Positions 46,601 through 55,188 of a DNA stretch of 64,000 bases are shown here, one piece after another. Made by a program: the position numbers and the translations under genes. The notes below the pieces were generated by a model. The model was not told the origin of the DNA and made no database searches. It saw only the letters and a program-made list of their open reading frames with translations. The number at the start of each line of letters is the position of its first letter. Position 1 is the stretch's first letter. Source of the stretch: an uncultured Bacteroidales bacterium (GTDB lineage Bacteria; Bacteroidota; Bacteroidia; Bacteroidales; UBA932); NCBI GenBank assembly GCA_949289565.1, contig CASEOO010000021.1, forward strand, positions 26,343 to 90,342. The letters are read 5' to 3'.

Positions 46601-47156
46601 TGTGCTGGATACAGAGGTGTATTCAAACACTGGCGGACAGTCATCCAAGTCAACTCCTGCCGGAGCTATCGCCAAGTTTGCCGCCTCAGGAAAGAGGGTT
46701 CGCAAGAAAGACCTCGGAATGATGGCTATAAGCTATGGCTATGTATATGTAGCTCAGGTAGCTATGGGAGCAAATCCTGCACAGTTCTTCAATGCTCTGA
46801 AAGAGGCTGAAGCTTACGATGGCCCTTCACTCATCATTGCTTACGCCCCATGTATCAACCATGGTCTGAAAGCAGGCATGGGACTGAGCCAGAAGGAAGA
46901 GAAACTTGCAGTAGACTGCGGTTACTGGCATCTCTACAGGTACAACCCTGCACTCGAGGATGAAGGAAAGAATCCGTTTACTCTTGACAGCAAGGAACCT
47001 GACTGGAGCAAGTTCCAGGACTTCCTGAAAGGTGAGGTCAGATTCGCATCTCTGTACAAGATGTTCCCTGCAGAGGCAGGTGAGCTTCTCGCCAAGACAG
47101 AAGAATTCGCGAAAATCAGGCTTAACACCTACAAGCGTCTCGCCGGAAAAGAATAA
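43626..47156 (+). CDS. nifJ: Pyruvate:ferredoxin (flavodoxin) oxidoreductase
   Basis: The 1176-residue single-chain enzyme turns pyruvate and CoA into acetyl-CoA and CO2, reducing ferredoxin; it is central to anaerobic metabolism. Domain order is complete: pyrimidine-binding domain I (AAIYPITPSSTMAEYVDEWA), domain II, the gamma domain (GTVGANKNTIKIIGDHT), two [4Fe-4S] motifs (CIQCNNCAFVC about 694, CTGCGNCADVC about 748) and the TPP-binding end with FSGACAGCGETPYIK, FGGDGWAYDIGYGG and LDTEVYSNTGGQSSK. The extra cysteines for the third cluster (CAGCGE, CKCDTCKALL) are present. It is monocistronic, with a terminator behind it. Confidence 0.97.
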   Translation: MANEKKFITCDGNYAAAHIAYLFSENAAIYPITPSSTMAEYVDEWASQGKKNLFGEVVKVTEMQSEGGAAGAVHGSLQAGALTSTFTASQGLLLMIPNMYKIAGELLPCVFHVSARTLASHALSIFGDHQDVMACRQTGFAMLASASVQEALDLAAVAHLSTIKSSVPFLHFFDGFRTSHEIQKIELIDEAVLKSMISTKSLAKFREKALNPDSPVTRGTAQNADVFFQIREASNPYYDAVSDIVARYMGEISEATGRDYRPFDYYGAPDAENIIIAMGSVTETIKETIDHLAAEGKKYGLIIVRLYRPFSAKYFMKALPETVKRIAVLDRTKEPGSLGEPLYMDVKALFQGKANAPLIVGGRYGLSSKDTSPAQIVAVYENLELAEPKDGFTIGIVDDVTFKSLPVKEEISIVKPGTTECKFYGLGSDGTVGANKNTIKIIGDHTSKYCQGYFDYDSKKSGGYTCSHLRFGDAPIKAPYLVSTPDFVACHVPSYLHKYDVLKGIKQNGTLLLNSLWDEEETLKRIPDHVKAVIGQKNISLYIINATKIAAEIGLGGRTNTILQSAFFKITGIIPYEDAVTYMKKAIDKSYGKKGENVVKMNYAAVDRGGEYTKVEIPADWKDITAKFENPNKDRLAPEFVKQIADIVNAQAGDTLPVSTFKDMADGTIPDGTAAYEKRGVAVKVPEWKAENCIQCNNCAFVCPHAAIRPFLMTAEEAEAAPAGIKKQQGKAVFKDYVFTMQVSPADCTGCGNCADVCPAKEKALVMVPADSQEHEQANFDYLNSHIGYKDTVQNKFQNIKNSQFSQPLFEFSGACAGCGETPYIKTITQLFGDHMMISNATGCSSIYGASFPASPYCTNAQGHGPAWANSLFEDNAEYGLGMKLGSDRARMTVARLMEEGLACSCCSDEMKALFTKWLENKNDAKITREVADALVPLMEECKCDTCKALLEYKHFIPSRSQWIFGGDGWAYDIGYGGLDHVLATGENVNVLVLDTEVYSNTGGQSSKSTPAGAIAKFAASGKRVRKKDLGMMAISYGYVYVAQVAMGANPAQFFNALKEAEAYDGPSLIIAYAPCINHGLKAGMGLSQKEEKLAVDCGYWHLYRYNPALEDEGKNPFTLDSKEPDWSKFQDFLKGEVRFASLYKMFPAEAGELLAKTEEFAKIRLNTYKRLAGKE

Positions 47157-47175
47157 CCGGCCGTCGATGCAGACA

Positions 47176-47214
47176 GAAAGGGGGCTGGTGCAGTGTATGT
47201 GCCAGCCTCTTTTC
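47176..47214 (+). terminator. Intrinsic terminator after nifJ
   Basis: A stem with arms GGGGCTGG and CCAGCCTCT, extended on both sides (GAAAG with CTTTTC, TGCA with TGTG), lies about 20 bp past the nifJ stop and ends in TTTTC. It is imperfect but strong. Confidence 0.6.
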
Positions 47215-47301
47215 ATTATTGTAAAGGGGAGATTTCTTCAAAATACAAAGCCAGGCCAAAGAAATCTCCAGACGTAAAAAAGGACTGGCAGGAAAAAATC
47301 G

Positions 47302-48327
47302 ATGAAAAAAATATTGACAGCGGTCATAGCCGCGGCTGCATTGTTCAGCTATGAATCGGCATATTCCCAGCCTAACACCAGGCTGAGACCAGACAAGACA
47401 GTATTCTTGTACCAAGAAAACCCAGTGAAAATATCTGACCCGGTGCAAGGGAAGGAAGTGGAAGCACTCGGCCTCGAAATGAATGAAGCAAATGGCTTGA
47501 CAGGAGAGGAGACAATCCCTGAGAACGGAAATATCGGCAACATTTCTGACAATGCCCGTTTCGACCTTTATTTCCCGAAAAAACCGAACGGACAGATGGT
47601 TGTTGTCTGCCCGGGAGGAGGATACGTCATCGTTTCTTCATACAATGAAGGCGTATACGTGGCGGACTGGATGCTTGACCAGGGCATAACAGTGGCCGTA
47701 GCCAAATACAGACTGCCTAACGGACACTGGGAAGTGCCTCTGGATGATATCCAGAATATATTCAGATATTGCAGGGAGCATGCACCGGAATGGGGTGTGA
47801 ACCAAATAGGCGTGATGGGATTTTCTGCCGGAGGGCATCTGGCTGCATCCACCACTACCCTGTTCACAGATGCAGAGACCAGGCCGGACTTTTCTATTCT
47901 CATATACCCTGTCATAGCCATGGACGGAAAAACGCCGTCGCACCTGGGGTCTAAGATATACCTGCTGGGAAAAGAAGAGAAATGGACATCCTCTGAAGGC
48001 AAGACAGCCGACCAGTATCTGAAAGACCAGGAGACATATGCTTATCTGACAGAGAAATACACACTCAGCAACGATATCACGCCTCAGACGCCTCCTGTAT
48101 TCCTGGCACATTGCACGGATGACACTGCCGTGCCGGTCATAAACAGCATCGTTTTTTACAACCGTCTGGTGGATAACGGTGTAAGCGCAGAAATGCACAT
48201 CTGGCCGACAGGAGGCCACGGCTGGGGTTTCTCGTCGTCAAAGTTCGTAGAAAATGACAATTTCGAATATGCCAGACAGGAATTCGAAACATCGCTAAGC
48301 AGATGGCTTGAATCAGTGAAAAAATAA
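47302..48327 (+). CDS. Exported alpha/beta-hydrolase esterase (acetyl-esterase type)
   Basis: The 341-residue protein has a signal peptide (MKKILTAVIAAAALFSYESAYS). The hydrolase fold shows the oxyanion region VVVCPGGGYVIVSSYNEG, the nucleophile Ser in GVMGFSAGGHLAAS, Asp in CTDDTAVPV and His in PTGGHGWGF, so the triad is complete. It resembles bacterial carbohydrate esterases that remove acetyl groups from xylan or other glycans. It is not inside the glycan operon, and its substrate cannot be told. A terminator follows. Confidence 0.85.
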   Translation: MKKILTAVIAAAALFSYESAYSQPNTRLRPDKTVFLYQENPVKISDPVQGKEVEALGLEMNEANGLTGEETIPENGNIGNISDNARFDLYFPKKPNGQMVVVCPGGGYVIVSSYNEGVYVADWMLDQGITVAVAKYRLPNGHWEVPLDDIQNIFRYCREHAPEWGVNQIGVMGFSAGGHLAASTTTLFTDAETRPDFSILIYPVIAMDGKTPSHLGSKIYLLGKEEKWTSSEGKTADQYLKDQETYAYLTEKYTLSNDITPQTPPVFLAHCTDDTAVPVINSIVFYNRLVDNGVSAEMHIWPTGGHGWGFSSSKFVENDNFEYARQEFETSLSRWLESVKK

Positions 48328-48381
48328 CTTGTGGCACATTAATTGCTCCGCTGGCGGCACGGGAAATCCGCCCAGGAAAAG

Positions 48382-48429
48382 ATAGTCTGATGACGATACA
48401 GCACGGCTGATTCCATCAGGCTATTTTTT
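48382..48429 (+). terminator. Intrinsic terminator after the esterase gene
   Basis: An 11-bp stem (ATAGTCTGATG at 48382-48392 with CATCAGGCTAT at 48414-48424, one G-T pair) with a 21-nt loop runs into T6. Confidence 0.7.
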
Positions 48430-48446
48430 ATGCGGGATAAAAAGAG

Positions 48447-48454
48447 TATCTTTA
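48447..48454 (+). promoter_or_regulatory. Weak -7-like box before the M16 peptidase gene
   Basis: TATCTTTA differs from TAnnTTTG in the last base only and lies 100 bp before the M16 start, just after the preceding terminator. Confidence 0.25.
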
Positions 48455-48553
48455 CCAGGATTTTCCAGAACGGGAAAGAATCAGCCGGGAAATGGATAAA
48501 CATTCCTCCAGACTGACAATTGAACTGAGTTAAATAATTATTATTCAGATATT

Positions 48554-51367
48554 ATGAAAAAAAATTTCTCTTTTGTCGCCTTGCTTTTCTCGGCGACGGC
48601 AGTTTTTGCGCAGATGCCGGCGCCTGCAGAGCTGCCAAACGACCCCGCAGTCCGCAAAGGGCAGCTGGAAAATGGCCTGACATACTATATCAGGCACAAT
48701 GACAAGCCTGCACAAAGGGCAGAATTCTATCTGGCCACAAATGTGGGCGCGATACAGGAAACTCCTGACCAGGACGGACTGGCGCATTTTCTCGAGCACA
48801 TGTGCTTCAACGGAACAAAAAACCTTCCAGGAAAAACCATGCTCGACTATCTGCAGAAAATAGGTGCAGAGTTCGGAAGGAATGTGAATGCGGCCACAGG
48901 AGTGGAGCAGACGACTTATATGCTCAACAATATTCCTGTTGTAAGGGAAGGCATATTGGACACTTGCCTGCTCATCATGCATGACTATTCTCACTATGTG
49001 ACTTGCGATCCTGTGGAAATCGACGCTGAGAGAGGCGTGATTCTAGAAGAAAAAAGGACCAGAAGCACGGCGAGCTGGAGACTCCGTGAGAAATCTCTTC
49101 CATATTACTACGGGGACACCAAATATGCGACCTGCACTCTTATCGGAAGCGAAGAAAATCTCAAGACTTTCAAACCTGAAAGCCTGCTGAACTTCTACCA
49201 CACATGGTACCGCCCTGACCTTCAGGCTGTCATAGTGGTGGGAGACATCGATGTGGATCAGGTAGAAGCTAAGATCAAGGCTTTGTTCAGCGATATACCG
49301 GCCAAGGAAAATCCGCAGCCGAAAGCAGTGATAGAGATTCCTGGAAATGCCGAACCTGTGGTAGGCGTCATCACCGACCCTGAAGCTACGAACACTTCCA
49401 TCGAAGTCCTCTGGAGAAGCAAATCTCTGCCGGAAGAACTGAACAGCACGGACCTCGGCTTCACTATAAATTTCATATACAACGTGATTTACCAGGTGAT
49501 GAGCGAGAGGTTCAACGATATCACATCCAAGCCTGATGCACCATACTTGAGGGCCAGCTTCGGCGTAGGCGGGCTCTGCGAAACTTGCCAGGCAGCTATG
49601 GGCAACATATCATGCCGTAACGGAGAAGGCATAAGCTCCTTCAAGGCATTCATGACTGAAATAGAGAAAATGAAACGCTATGGTTTCTCTGATGACGAGG
49701 TGGACAGAGCCAAGCAGAATCTGCTGACATACTACGAGCAGCAGGTAGAAGGTGCTGATTCCAGGAAGAATGCTGAATTCGTGGACAGCTACATTAACAA
49801 TTTCTTCGACAATTATCCGTATATGGAGCCAGCCACGGAGCTTGAGGTAGCCAAGGCTGTCGCATCGCAGCTCAACGCAGCTGTCATCAACCAGATCGCC
49901 GCTCAGCTGATCACAGATGAAAACATGGTCATTCTGTACAAAGCTCCGGAAAAGGAAGGCTTGGCTCATCCTGCGGAGACAGACTTCCTGGCCGCGCTGA
50001 GTGAAGTGGAAGCATCTGACATCCAGCCGAACGAGACCCAGAACTACAACATCCCGCTTCTGGACGCCGCATCTCTCAAAGGCTCTCCAGTGAAGAAAGA
50101 AAAAGAAACGATTTACGGAGCGACCGAATGGATTCTGAAAAACGGGCTGAAAGTCATCGTCCTGCCTACAGACTACGAAAAAGACAATGTAAGGATGCAG
50201 CTTTATATGGACGGAGGCCGTTCTCTCATCGAGACTGAAGACCTGCCTTCGTTCGAAGACAATATTTTCGGCCTGTTCCTGCAGAATACCGGTGTAGCAG
50301 GATTCTCCGGCTCAGACCTGCCTAAAATCCTGGCCGGAAAAGCTGTGCAAGTATCTCCATACATCTCAGGACTCAGCCATGGCATATCAGCATCAGCGGC
50401 GCCAAAAGATCTGGAAACAGCATTCCAGCTCATGTATCTGATGTTCATGGAACCTCGTTTTGACGAGAACGAATTCCAGACCGGGGTGGATCAGCTTAAG
50501 TCCATCCTTCCGAATGTGGAGAACCAGCCTAGCTTCAAGCTGCAGCAGGAAATGAACAAAGTCCTGTATAATGACAATCCTAGAAGGTTCGTCATCAGCG
50601 ACGAAGTCCTGGAAAAAGCCAGCCTGGCCACCATCGAAAGAGTGTACCGCCACCTCTATGACAATATAGCCGGAGCCACCCTCCTCATAGCAGGAAATGT
50701 GGATCTCGGCACGCTGAAGCCGCTCGTAGAGAAATATGCAGGCTCACTCCCTAAGGGGAAGAAGTCTCATGAATGGATAGACAGAGAAGAGAACATCGTG
50801 TCCGGAAAAGTGGAAGACCATTTCGAGGTAAGCATGGCCACACCTAAGAACACAGTATTCCAGGTCTATACATCGTATATTCCATACTCTATTCATGACC
50901 AGGTGATGATGAGCGCCGCCGAGTACATCCTGAACATGATATATGTCCAGACACTCCGCGAGGAAGAAGGCGGCACATATGGAGCGAGCGTCAGCTTCAG
51001 TCTTCAGGACAAGCCTAAGGACAGAGCTATGATCCAGATTTATTTCGACACAAATCCTGAAGCCGCTGACAAACTCAGGAAATCTGCATCAGACGGCCTG
51101 AACAAGCTTATGACCGAAGGCCCTACCGAGGAGCAGCTGGCCATGACTATAGAGAATTTCAAGAAGAATATTCCAGAGTCACGCATTAGCAACTCATACT
51201 GGATGGGCAACATAGTTTACTTTGAAGAATACGGCGTCGATTTTGACAAGGAATATGAAGCGGCCATCGAAGACATCAATGCTGAGAACGTCAAGAAGGC
51301 TGTAAAAGACATCGTATCTCAAGGAAACTTCATTGAAATCATGATGTCTCCGGCAGATGCCGAATAA
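48554..51367 (+). CDS. M16-family zinc peptidase (pitrilysin/PqqL type), exported
   Basis: The 937-residue protein has a signal peptide (to about residue 22). It consists of two tandem M16 halves. The inverted zinc motif HFLEH (about residue 77) is followed by the distal Glu in AERGVILEEKR, as in active M16 peptidases. The second half has no zinc motif, as usual. Large periplasmic M16 peptidases degrade peptides in a closed chamber. The gene stands alone; a long perfect palindrome follows at 51416-51448. Confidence 0.92.
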   Translation: MKKNFSFVALLFSATAVFAQMPAPAELPNDPAVRKGQLENGLTYYIRHNDKPAQRAEFYLATNVGAIQETPDQDGLAHFLEHMCFNGTKNLPGKTMLDYLQKIGAEFGRNVNAATGVEQTTYMLNNIPVVREGILDTCLLIMHDYSHYVTCDPVEIDAERGVILEEKRTRSTASWRLREKSLPYYYGDTKYATCTLIGSEENLKTFKPESLLNFYHTWYRPDLQAVIVVGDIDVDQVEAKIKALFSDIPAKENPQPKAVIEIPGNAEPVVGVITDPEATNTSIEVLWRSKSLPEELNSTDLGFTINFIYNVIYQVMSERFNDITSKPDAPYLRASFGVGGLCETCQAAMGNISCRNGEGISSFKAFMTEIEKMKRYGFSDDEVDRAKQNLLTYYEQQVEGADSRKNAEFVDSYINNFFDNYPYMEPATELEVAKAVASQLNAAVINQIAAQLITDENMVILYKAPEKEGLAHPAETDFLAALSEVEASDIQPNETQNYNIPLLDAASLKGSPVKKEKETIYGATEWILKNGLKVIVLPTDYEKDNVRMQLYMDGGRSLIETEDLPSFEDNIFGLFLQNTGVAGFSGSDLPKILAGKAVQVSPYISGLSHGISASAAPKDLETAFQLMYLMFMEPRFDENEFQTGVDQLKSILPNVENQPSFKLQQEMNKVLYNDNPRRFVISDEVLEKASLATIERVYRHLYDNIAGATLLIAGNVDLGTLKPLVEKYAGSLPKGKKSHEWIDREENIVSGKVEDHFEVSMATPKNTVFQVYTSYIPYSIHDQVMMSAAEYILNMIYVQTLREEEGGTYGASVSFSLQDKPKDRAMIQIYFDTNPEAADKLRKSASDGLNKLMTEGPTEEQLAMTIENFKKNIPESRISNSYWMGNIVYFEEYGVDFDKEYEAAIEDINAENVKKAVKDIVSQGNFIEIMMSPADAE

Positions 51368-51415
51368 ATGAGATTCATAGTCCGCCTGATTCCGGCAGAC
51401 CAGATACAATTCCAG

Positions 51416-51448
51416 TTAGAGGGTGACCAAAATTTGGTCACCCTCTAA
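51416..51448. terminator. Long perfect palindrome after the M16 peptidase gene
   Basis: TTAGAGGGTGACCAAA (51416-51431) is exactly complementary to 51433-51448, giving a 16-bp stem about a single central base. It lies about 50 bp past the stop. There is no T run on either side, so it may end transcripts by another route or protect the RNA 3' end. Confidence 0.5.
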
Positions 51449-51531
51449 CGTCTTTCTTCGAAACCATTGACGAACCGAGAGTAATCGTGCTTGTACGAAT
51501 TACTGAGGTGAGGATAATGGAAAAACGCAGT

Positions 51532-51681
51532 TTAACACTGACCCCATCCTAACCCCCTCTGTTCGCTTTCGAATGTCCACTGGACATTCTCATAGGACCG
51601 CTCTCGACCCCTATTAGGGGGATCTCGCTCCTTCCAGTCGCGGTCACTTCGTGACTTTTGACCCACCCACATGTTTTTTTT
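51532..51681. other. Hairpin-rich non-coding stretch between M16 and the rib operon
   Basis: Three short perfect hairpins stand in a row: GAATGTCC-ACT-GGACATTC (51571-51589), CCCC-TATTA-GGGG (51608-51620) and GTCAC-TTC-GTGAC (51643-51655). A T10 run (near 51673-51682) follows. An open minus-strand frame crosses it but also runs through the FMN riboswitch, so I do not read it as coding. It could be a REP/MITE-like element or a structured RNA. Confidence 0.4.
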
Positions 51682-51707
51682 TAAATAAAGAATTTTTCTG
51701 AATCTTG

Positions 51708-51738
51708 CTTGCATTGACAGGACTTTTCTATATCTTTG
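51708..51738 (+). promoter_or_regulatory. Predicted promoter of the rib operon
   Basis: CTTG (51708-51711), a 19-bp spacer and TATCTTTG (51731-51738) match the Bacteroidota promoter with one mismatch in the first box. Transcription would start about at the first base of the FMN riboswitch. Confidence 0.65.
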
Positions 51739-51745
51739 CAAAGAT

Positions 51746-51862
51746 ATTCTCAGGGCAGGGTGAAATTCCCTACCGGCGGTGAAAGTCCGCGACTCCCTGG
51801 ATACAGGGACTGAACCGGTGGAATTCCGGTACCGACGGTACAGTCCGGATGGAAGAGAAAAT
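51746..51862 (+). ncRNA. FMN riboswitch (RFN element)
   Basis: The conserved RFN blocks appear in order: ATTCTCAGGGCAGGGTGAAA, TTCCCTACCGGCGGT, AAAGTCCGCGACTC, CTGAACCGGTGGAATTCCGG, TACCGACGGTACAGTCCGGA and the closing GGAAGAGAA. It binds flavin mononucleotide in the leader of ribD-ribE-ribBA-ribH and should shut the operon off when FMN is plentiful. A terminator hairpin (51909-51947) about 50 nt downstream forms the expression platform. Confidence 0.96.
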
Positions 51863-51908
51863 GCAGCAGGCAGGTTCTGTGGACCGGCAGCAGCATGCAG
51901 ACGCTGAC

Positions 51909-51947
51909 ATTGCCCTGGGTACATTGTACCAGGGCAATTTTATTTTT
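51909..51947 (+). terminator. Riboswitch-controlled terminator directly before ribD
   Basis: ATTGCCCTGG plus TACA pairs with TGTA plus CCAGGGCAAT with one bulged G, and is followed by TTTTATTTTT. The ribD ATG at 51948 is the next base. This is the likely off-state terminator of the FMN riboswitch. Confidence 0.85.
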
Positions 51948-53126
51948 ATGAATATCTTGACGATGTGGAACGAGGAAGATAAAAAATATATGGAGATGGC
52001 CCTGGGCCTGGCGGAAAGAGGGCTCGGGCATGTGAATCCGAATCCTATGGTGGGTGCGGTCATAGTGAAGGACGGGAAGGCAATCGCCAGAGGATGGCAC
52101 AGAAAATACGGAGCGCTTCACGCGGAAACAGATGCATTGTCTTCCTGCAAGGAGAATCCCTCCGGGGCCACAATGTATGTGACGCTGGAGCCGTGCTGCC
52201 ATTTCGGCAAGCAGCCGCCATGCACTTCTGCCATCATTGAAGCCGGTATAGCAAAAGTTGCAGTGGCCATGCTTGACCCTAACCCGCTGGTTGCCGGCCG
52301 TGGAGTGGAAATATTGCGCGAAAGCGGCATCGAAGTGGTGACAGGGCTTTTCGAAGAACGTGCAAGATATCTGAACAGGGTGTTCATCAAGTTCATCACC
52401 GAGCATCGGCCATGGGTGACAATGAAATACGCGATGACAATGGACGGACGTATAGCCGCCGCTTCAGGCGATTCAAAATGGGTGAGCGGCGAAGAGTCCC
52501 GACGCCTGGCCAATGAAATGCGCGGCAGGTATATGGGCATCTTGGTGGGAAAAGGGACTGTCATGGCGGACAATCCCATGCTGAACTGCAGGACGGACGG
52601 AATGAGACAGCCGGCAAGAATCATCGCAGACTCGAAAGCATCTATTCCGGAAGACTCTGCCATCGCCTTGTCTGCCGGAGAATATCAGACAATACTTGCG
52701 CACACCTGCGCGGCTCCTTCAGACAAGCTGGAGATTTTGAGAAGGTGCGGTATTAAAACCATGGAATGTCCACCCTCACCTGACGGCAGGATAGATATAA
52801 ATGCCCTGCTGCAGAAACTCGGAGAGGCAGGAATAGATTCGGTTTTCGTAGAAGGCGGAGCTGAGCTGAACTGGAGCATCGTCAGCAGGGATCTCGCGGA
52901 TGAATATTTCATATTCATTGCCCCGAAAATCATAGGAGGAAGCACGGCCAAAGGGCCTGCAGGAGGCAGAGGCATCGCCAGGATGAATGATGCAGTCCAA
53001 CTGAAAACAGCATCGGCAATCCCTTGTGGCACAGACTGGCTGGTGCATGCATTCGCCGCCAGATACGGTGCATATGCTGACATATGCCGCAGAGAGGAAA
53101 TGCAGGCTTGCAAAGAAATTAAATGA
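51948..53126 (+). CDS. ribD: Bifunctional riboflavin deaminase/reductase
   Basis: The protein has 392 residues from the ATG at 51948; an in-frame ATG at 51963 (MWNEEDKKYM) gives the more usual N-terminus and may be the real start, since 51948 abuts the terminator. The deaminase domain has NPNPMVGAVIV, the zinc/catalytic motif HAETDAL, and LEPCCHFGKQPPCTSAI. The reductase domain (about 145-375) has VTMKYAMTMDGRIA, LVGKGTVMADNP and VFVEGGAEL. It carries out the second and third steps of riboflavin synthesis. The longer upstream frame lies within the riboswitch leader and is rejected. Confidence 0.95.
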   Translation: MNILTMWNEEDKKYMEMALGLAERGLGHVNPNPMVGAVIVKDGKAIARGWHRKYGALHAETDALSSCKENPSGATMYVTLEPCCHFGKQPPCTSAIIEAGIAKVAVAMLDPNPLVAGRGVEILRESGIEVVTGLFEERARYLNRVFIKFITEHRPWVTMKYAMTMDGRIAAASGDSKWVSGEESRRLANEMRGRYMGILVGKGTVMADNPMLNCRTDGMRQPARIIADSKASIPEDSAIALSAGEYQTILAHTCAAPSDKLEILRRCGIKTMECPPSPDGRIDINALLQKLGEAGIDSVFVEGGAELNWSIVSRDLADEYFIFIAPKIIGGSTAKGPAGGRGIARMNDAVQLKTASAIPCGTDWLVHAFAARYGAYADICRREEMQACKEIK

Positions 53127-53149
53127 CAGGATAGATCAAAGCGGACAAA

Positions 53150-53800
53150 ATGTTTACTGGCATAATAGAAGAAATAGGGACCGTACGGTCAATTTATGGA
53201 GGAAGCACAGGTACAGTGCTGGATATAGAAGCAGGATTAGTATTGGACGGGACCTGCAAAGGCGGCAGCATAGCAGTGAACGGCGTATGCCTGACTGTGA
53301 CTCCTGGAAAAGGGCACTTTACAGCAGATGCCATGCCTGAAACGCTCAGGCGCACTTCGCTGGGGAGGCTCAGGCCAGGCTCTAAGGTGAATCTGGAACG
53401 TGCCATGCTGTGTGGCGGGCGTTTCGGGGGACACATGGTTTCAGGACATGTAGATGCTTGCGGAGAAATTCTTTCCATGACTCGGGACGGTATCGCCACG
53501 CTGATGAGAATATCGGCTCCATATGAGATACTAAGATATACGGCTGTGAAAGGTTCTATAACTGTGGACGGGGCAAGCCTAACCATTGCCGGGACGGATG
53601 AAGCCAGCCTGACAGTGTCCCTGATTCCTCATACAGCTCAGAATACGACTCTGGGGCTGCTGCATCCGGGTTCTCATGTAAATTTGGAGGTGGATATGCT
53701 GGCGAGGTATGTGGAAAGGCTGATGGCATTCCCTGCCGGCGGGGATGGAAGAAGAGACGGAGGGCTGACTTGGGATTTTCTGGAGGAGAACGGTTTCTGA
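53150..53800 (+). CDS. ribE: Riboflavin synthase, alpha chain
   Basis: The 216-residue protein joins two lumazine molecules to make riboflavin. It has the typical two similar barrels: the first starts MFTGIIEEIG with VNGVCLTV, the second begins near residue 100 with MVSGHVD and VDGASLTI, followed by HTAQNTTLG. It starts 23 bp after ribD in the riboswitch-controlled operon. Length is normal for the family. Confidence 0.95.
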   Translation: MFTGIIEEIGTVRSIYGGSTGTVLDIEAGLVLDGTCKGGSIAVNGVCLTVTPGKGHFTADAMPETLRRTSLGRLRPGSKVNLERAMLCGGRFGGHMVSGHVDACGEILSMTRDGIATLMRISAPYEILRYTAVKGSITVDGASLTIAGTDEASLTVSLIPHTAQNTTLGLLHPGSHVNLEVDMLARYVERLMAFPAGGDGRRDGGLTWDFLEENGF

Positions 53801-53884
53801 CTAAAGCAGAAGAAGTACGGATATCAAAGGCTCGAGGCCGCCGCAGAGAATAAAACATAGAAGATAAAACAGAATAGACAAGAT

Positions 53885-55171
53885 ATGAAATTCAATAGCA
53901 TAGAGGAAGCTGTCAAGGATCTGAAAGAAGGCAAACTCGTCGTGGTCATCGATGATCCTGGAAGAGAAAATGAAGGGGATCTGATCTGCGCCGCTCGTTA
54001 TGCAGACACGGCAAATGTAAATTTTATGGCCACCTGCGGAAAGGGCCTGATATGCATGCCCATGAGTCCTGAAATGACGGCCAGGCTCGGACTGAAGCAG
54101 ATGGTAAGCGAAAACACGGACAGCCATTGCACAGCATTCACAGTCTCCATCGACCATATCTCCACAGCCACAGGCATATCTGCCGCAGAAAGGTCTGTCA
54201 CGGCGATGAAATGCGCAGACCCAGGTGCACGGCCAGAAGATTTCCGCAGGCCAGGACATATGTTTCCTCTGGAAGCAAAGCCAGGAGGGGTTCTCGAACG
54301 CAAAGGGCATACTGAGGCCACTGTGGACTTGATGAGGCTGGCCGGGCTCGAAGAGTGCGGACTGTGCTGCGAAATTATGAGCGACGACGGCTCCATGATG
54401 CGTACCGGCGAACTGCTGGACTTCGCAGGCAGACACGGGCTGAAAATCATCACTGTTGAAAGCCTGGTCATGTACCGGAAACATACAGAAAAGTGGATGG
54501 AAAAAGTCACGGATGTCCCGCTTCCCACAAAATACGGAAATTTCAGGATGCTCGGCTATGTGAACCGGATCACCGGAGAACATCATCTGGCCCTTGTGAA
54601 AGGTGATGTCACCGGAGAAGAATCTGTATTGTGCAGGATGCACTCGGAATGTCTGACAGGAGACGTTTTCGGCTCGCTCAGATGCGACTGCGGAGAACAA
54701 TTGGCGGAAGCCCTTAGACGGATAGAAAAAGCAGGACGCGGAGTATTGGTCTACCTCCGGCAGGAAGGGAGAGGCATCGGGCTTATAAACAAGCTGAGAG
54801 CATACGAACTGCAGGATCAGGGAATGGACACGGTGGAAGCGAACATTGCCCTCGGCTACCCTTCAGATATGCGGGAGTATGATGCCGGGGCGGCGATTCT
54901 GGCAGACTTAGGCGTGAAGAAGATCATTCTTATGACGAATAATCCGCTGAAAATCACAGGACTCGACCATTATGGGATAGAGGTGGCCGGAAGAGATCCG
55001 ATAGAGATGACTTGCAACGAAAAAAACAAGCTTTACCTGTACACAAAATACAAGAAAATGGGGCATTTCCTGCATTTCAGCCAGGATGAAAGTCCGGAAG
55101 CGGTAAACCAGCATCCAGATGGCAGAGATACAGAAAGGATTCAGGCGAAGACCGATAAATCAGATAAATAA
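53885..55171 (+). CDS. ribBA: Bifunctional DHBP synthase / GTP cyclohydrolase II
   Basis: The 428-residue protein joins the two entry enzymes of riboflavin synthesis. The N-terminal half is 3,4-dihydroxy-2-butanone 4-phosphate synthase (VIDDPGRENEGDLICAA, PGHMFPLEAKPGGVLERKGH, CCEIMSDDGSM). The C-terminal half is GTP cyclohydrolase II, with zinc cysteines in HSECLTGDVFGSLRCDCG, the loop RQEGRGIGLINK, and TNNPLKI. Both halves look active. It is preceded by an 84-bp gap and followed after 17 bp by ribH. Confidence 0.96.
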   Translation: MKFNSIEEAVKDLKEGKLVVVIDDPGRENEGDLICAARYADTANVNFMATCGKGLICMPMSPEMTARLGLKQMVSENTDSHCTAFTVSIDHISTATGISAAERSVTAMKCADPGARPEDFRRPGHMFPLEAKPGGVLERKGHTEATVDLMRLAGLEECGLCCEIMSDDGSMMRTGELLDFAGRHGLKIITVESLVMYRKHTEKWMEKVTDVPLPTKYGNFRMLGYVNRITGEHHLALVKGDVTGEESVLCRMHSECLTGDVFGSLRCDCGEQLAEALRRIEKAGRGVLVYLRQEGRGIGLINKLRAYELQDQGMDTVEANIALGYPSDMREYDAGAAILADLGVKKIILMTNNPLKITGLDHYGIEVAGRDPIEMTCNEKNKLYLYTKYKKMGHFLHFSQDESPEAVNQHPDGRDTERIQAKTDKSDK

Positions 55172-55188
55172 ACTAAAAAATCATAATT

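Noticed and set aside
51532..51924. 130-codon minus-strand frame over the rib leader
   Set aside because: It runs through the FMN riboswitch and the hairpin row, whose conservation is explained by RNA or DNA structure; no start or family support.
53801..54700. 299-codon minus-strand frame opposite ribBA
   Set aside because: The opposite strand encodes ribBA with intact motifs; the antisense product resembles nothing.
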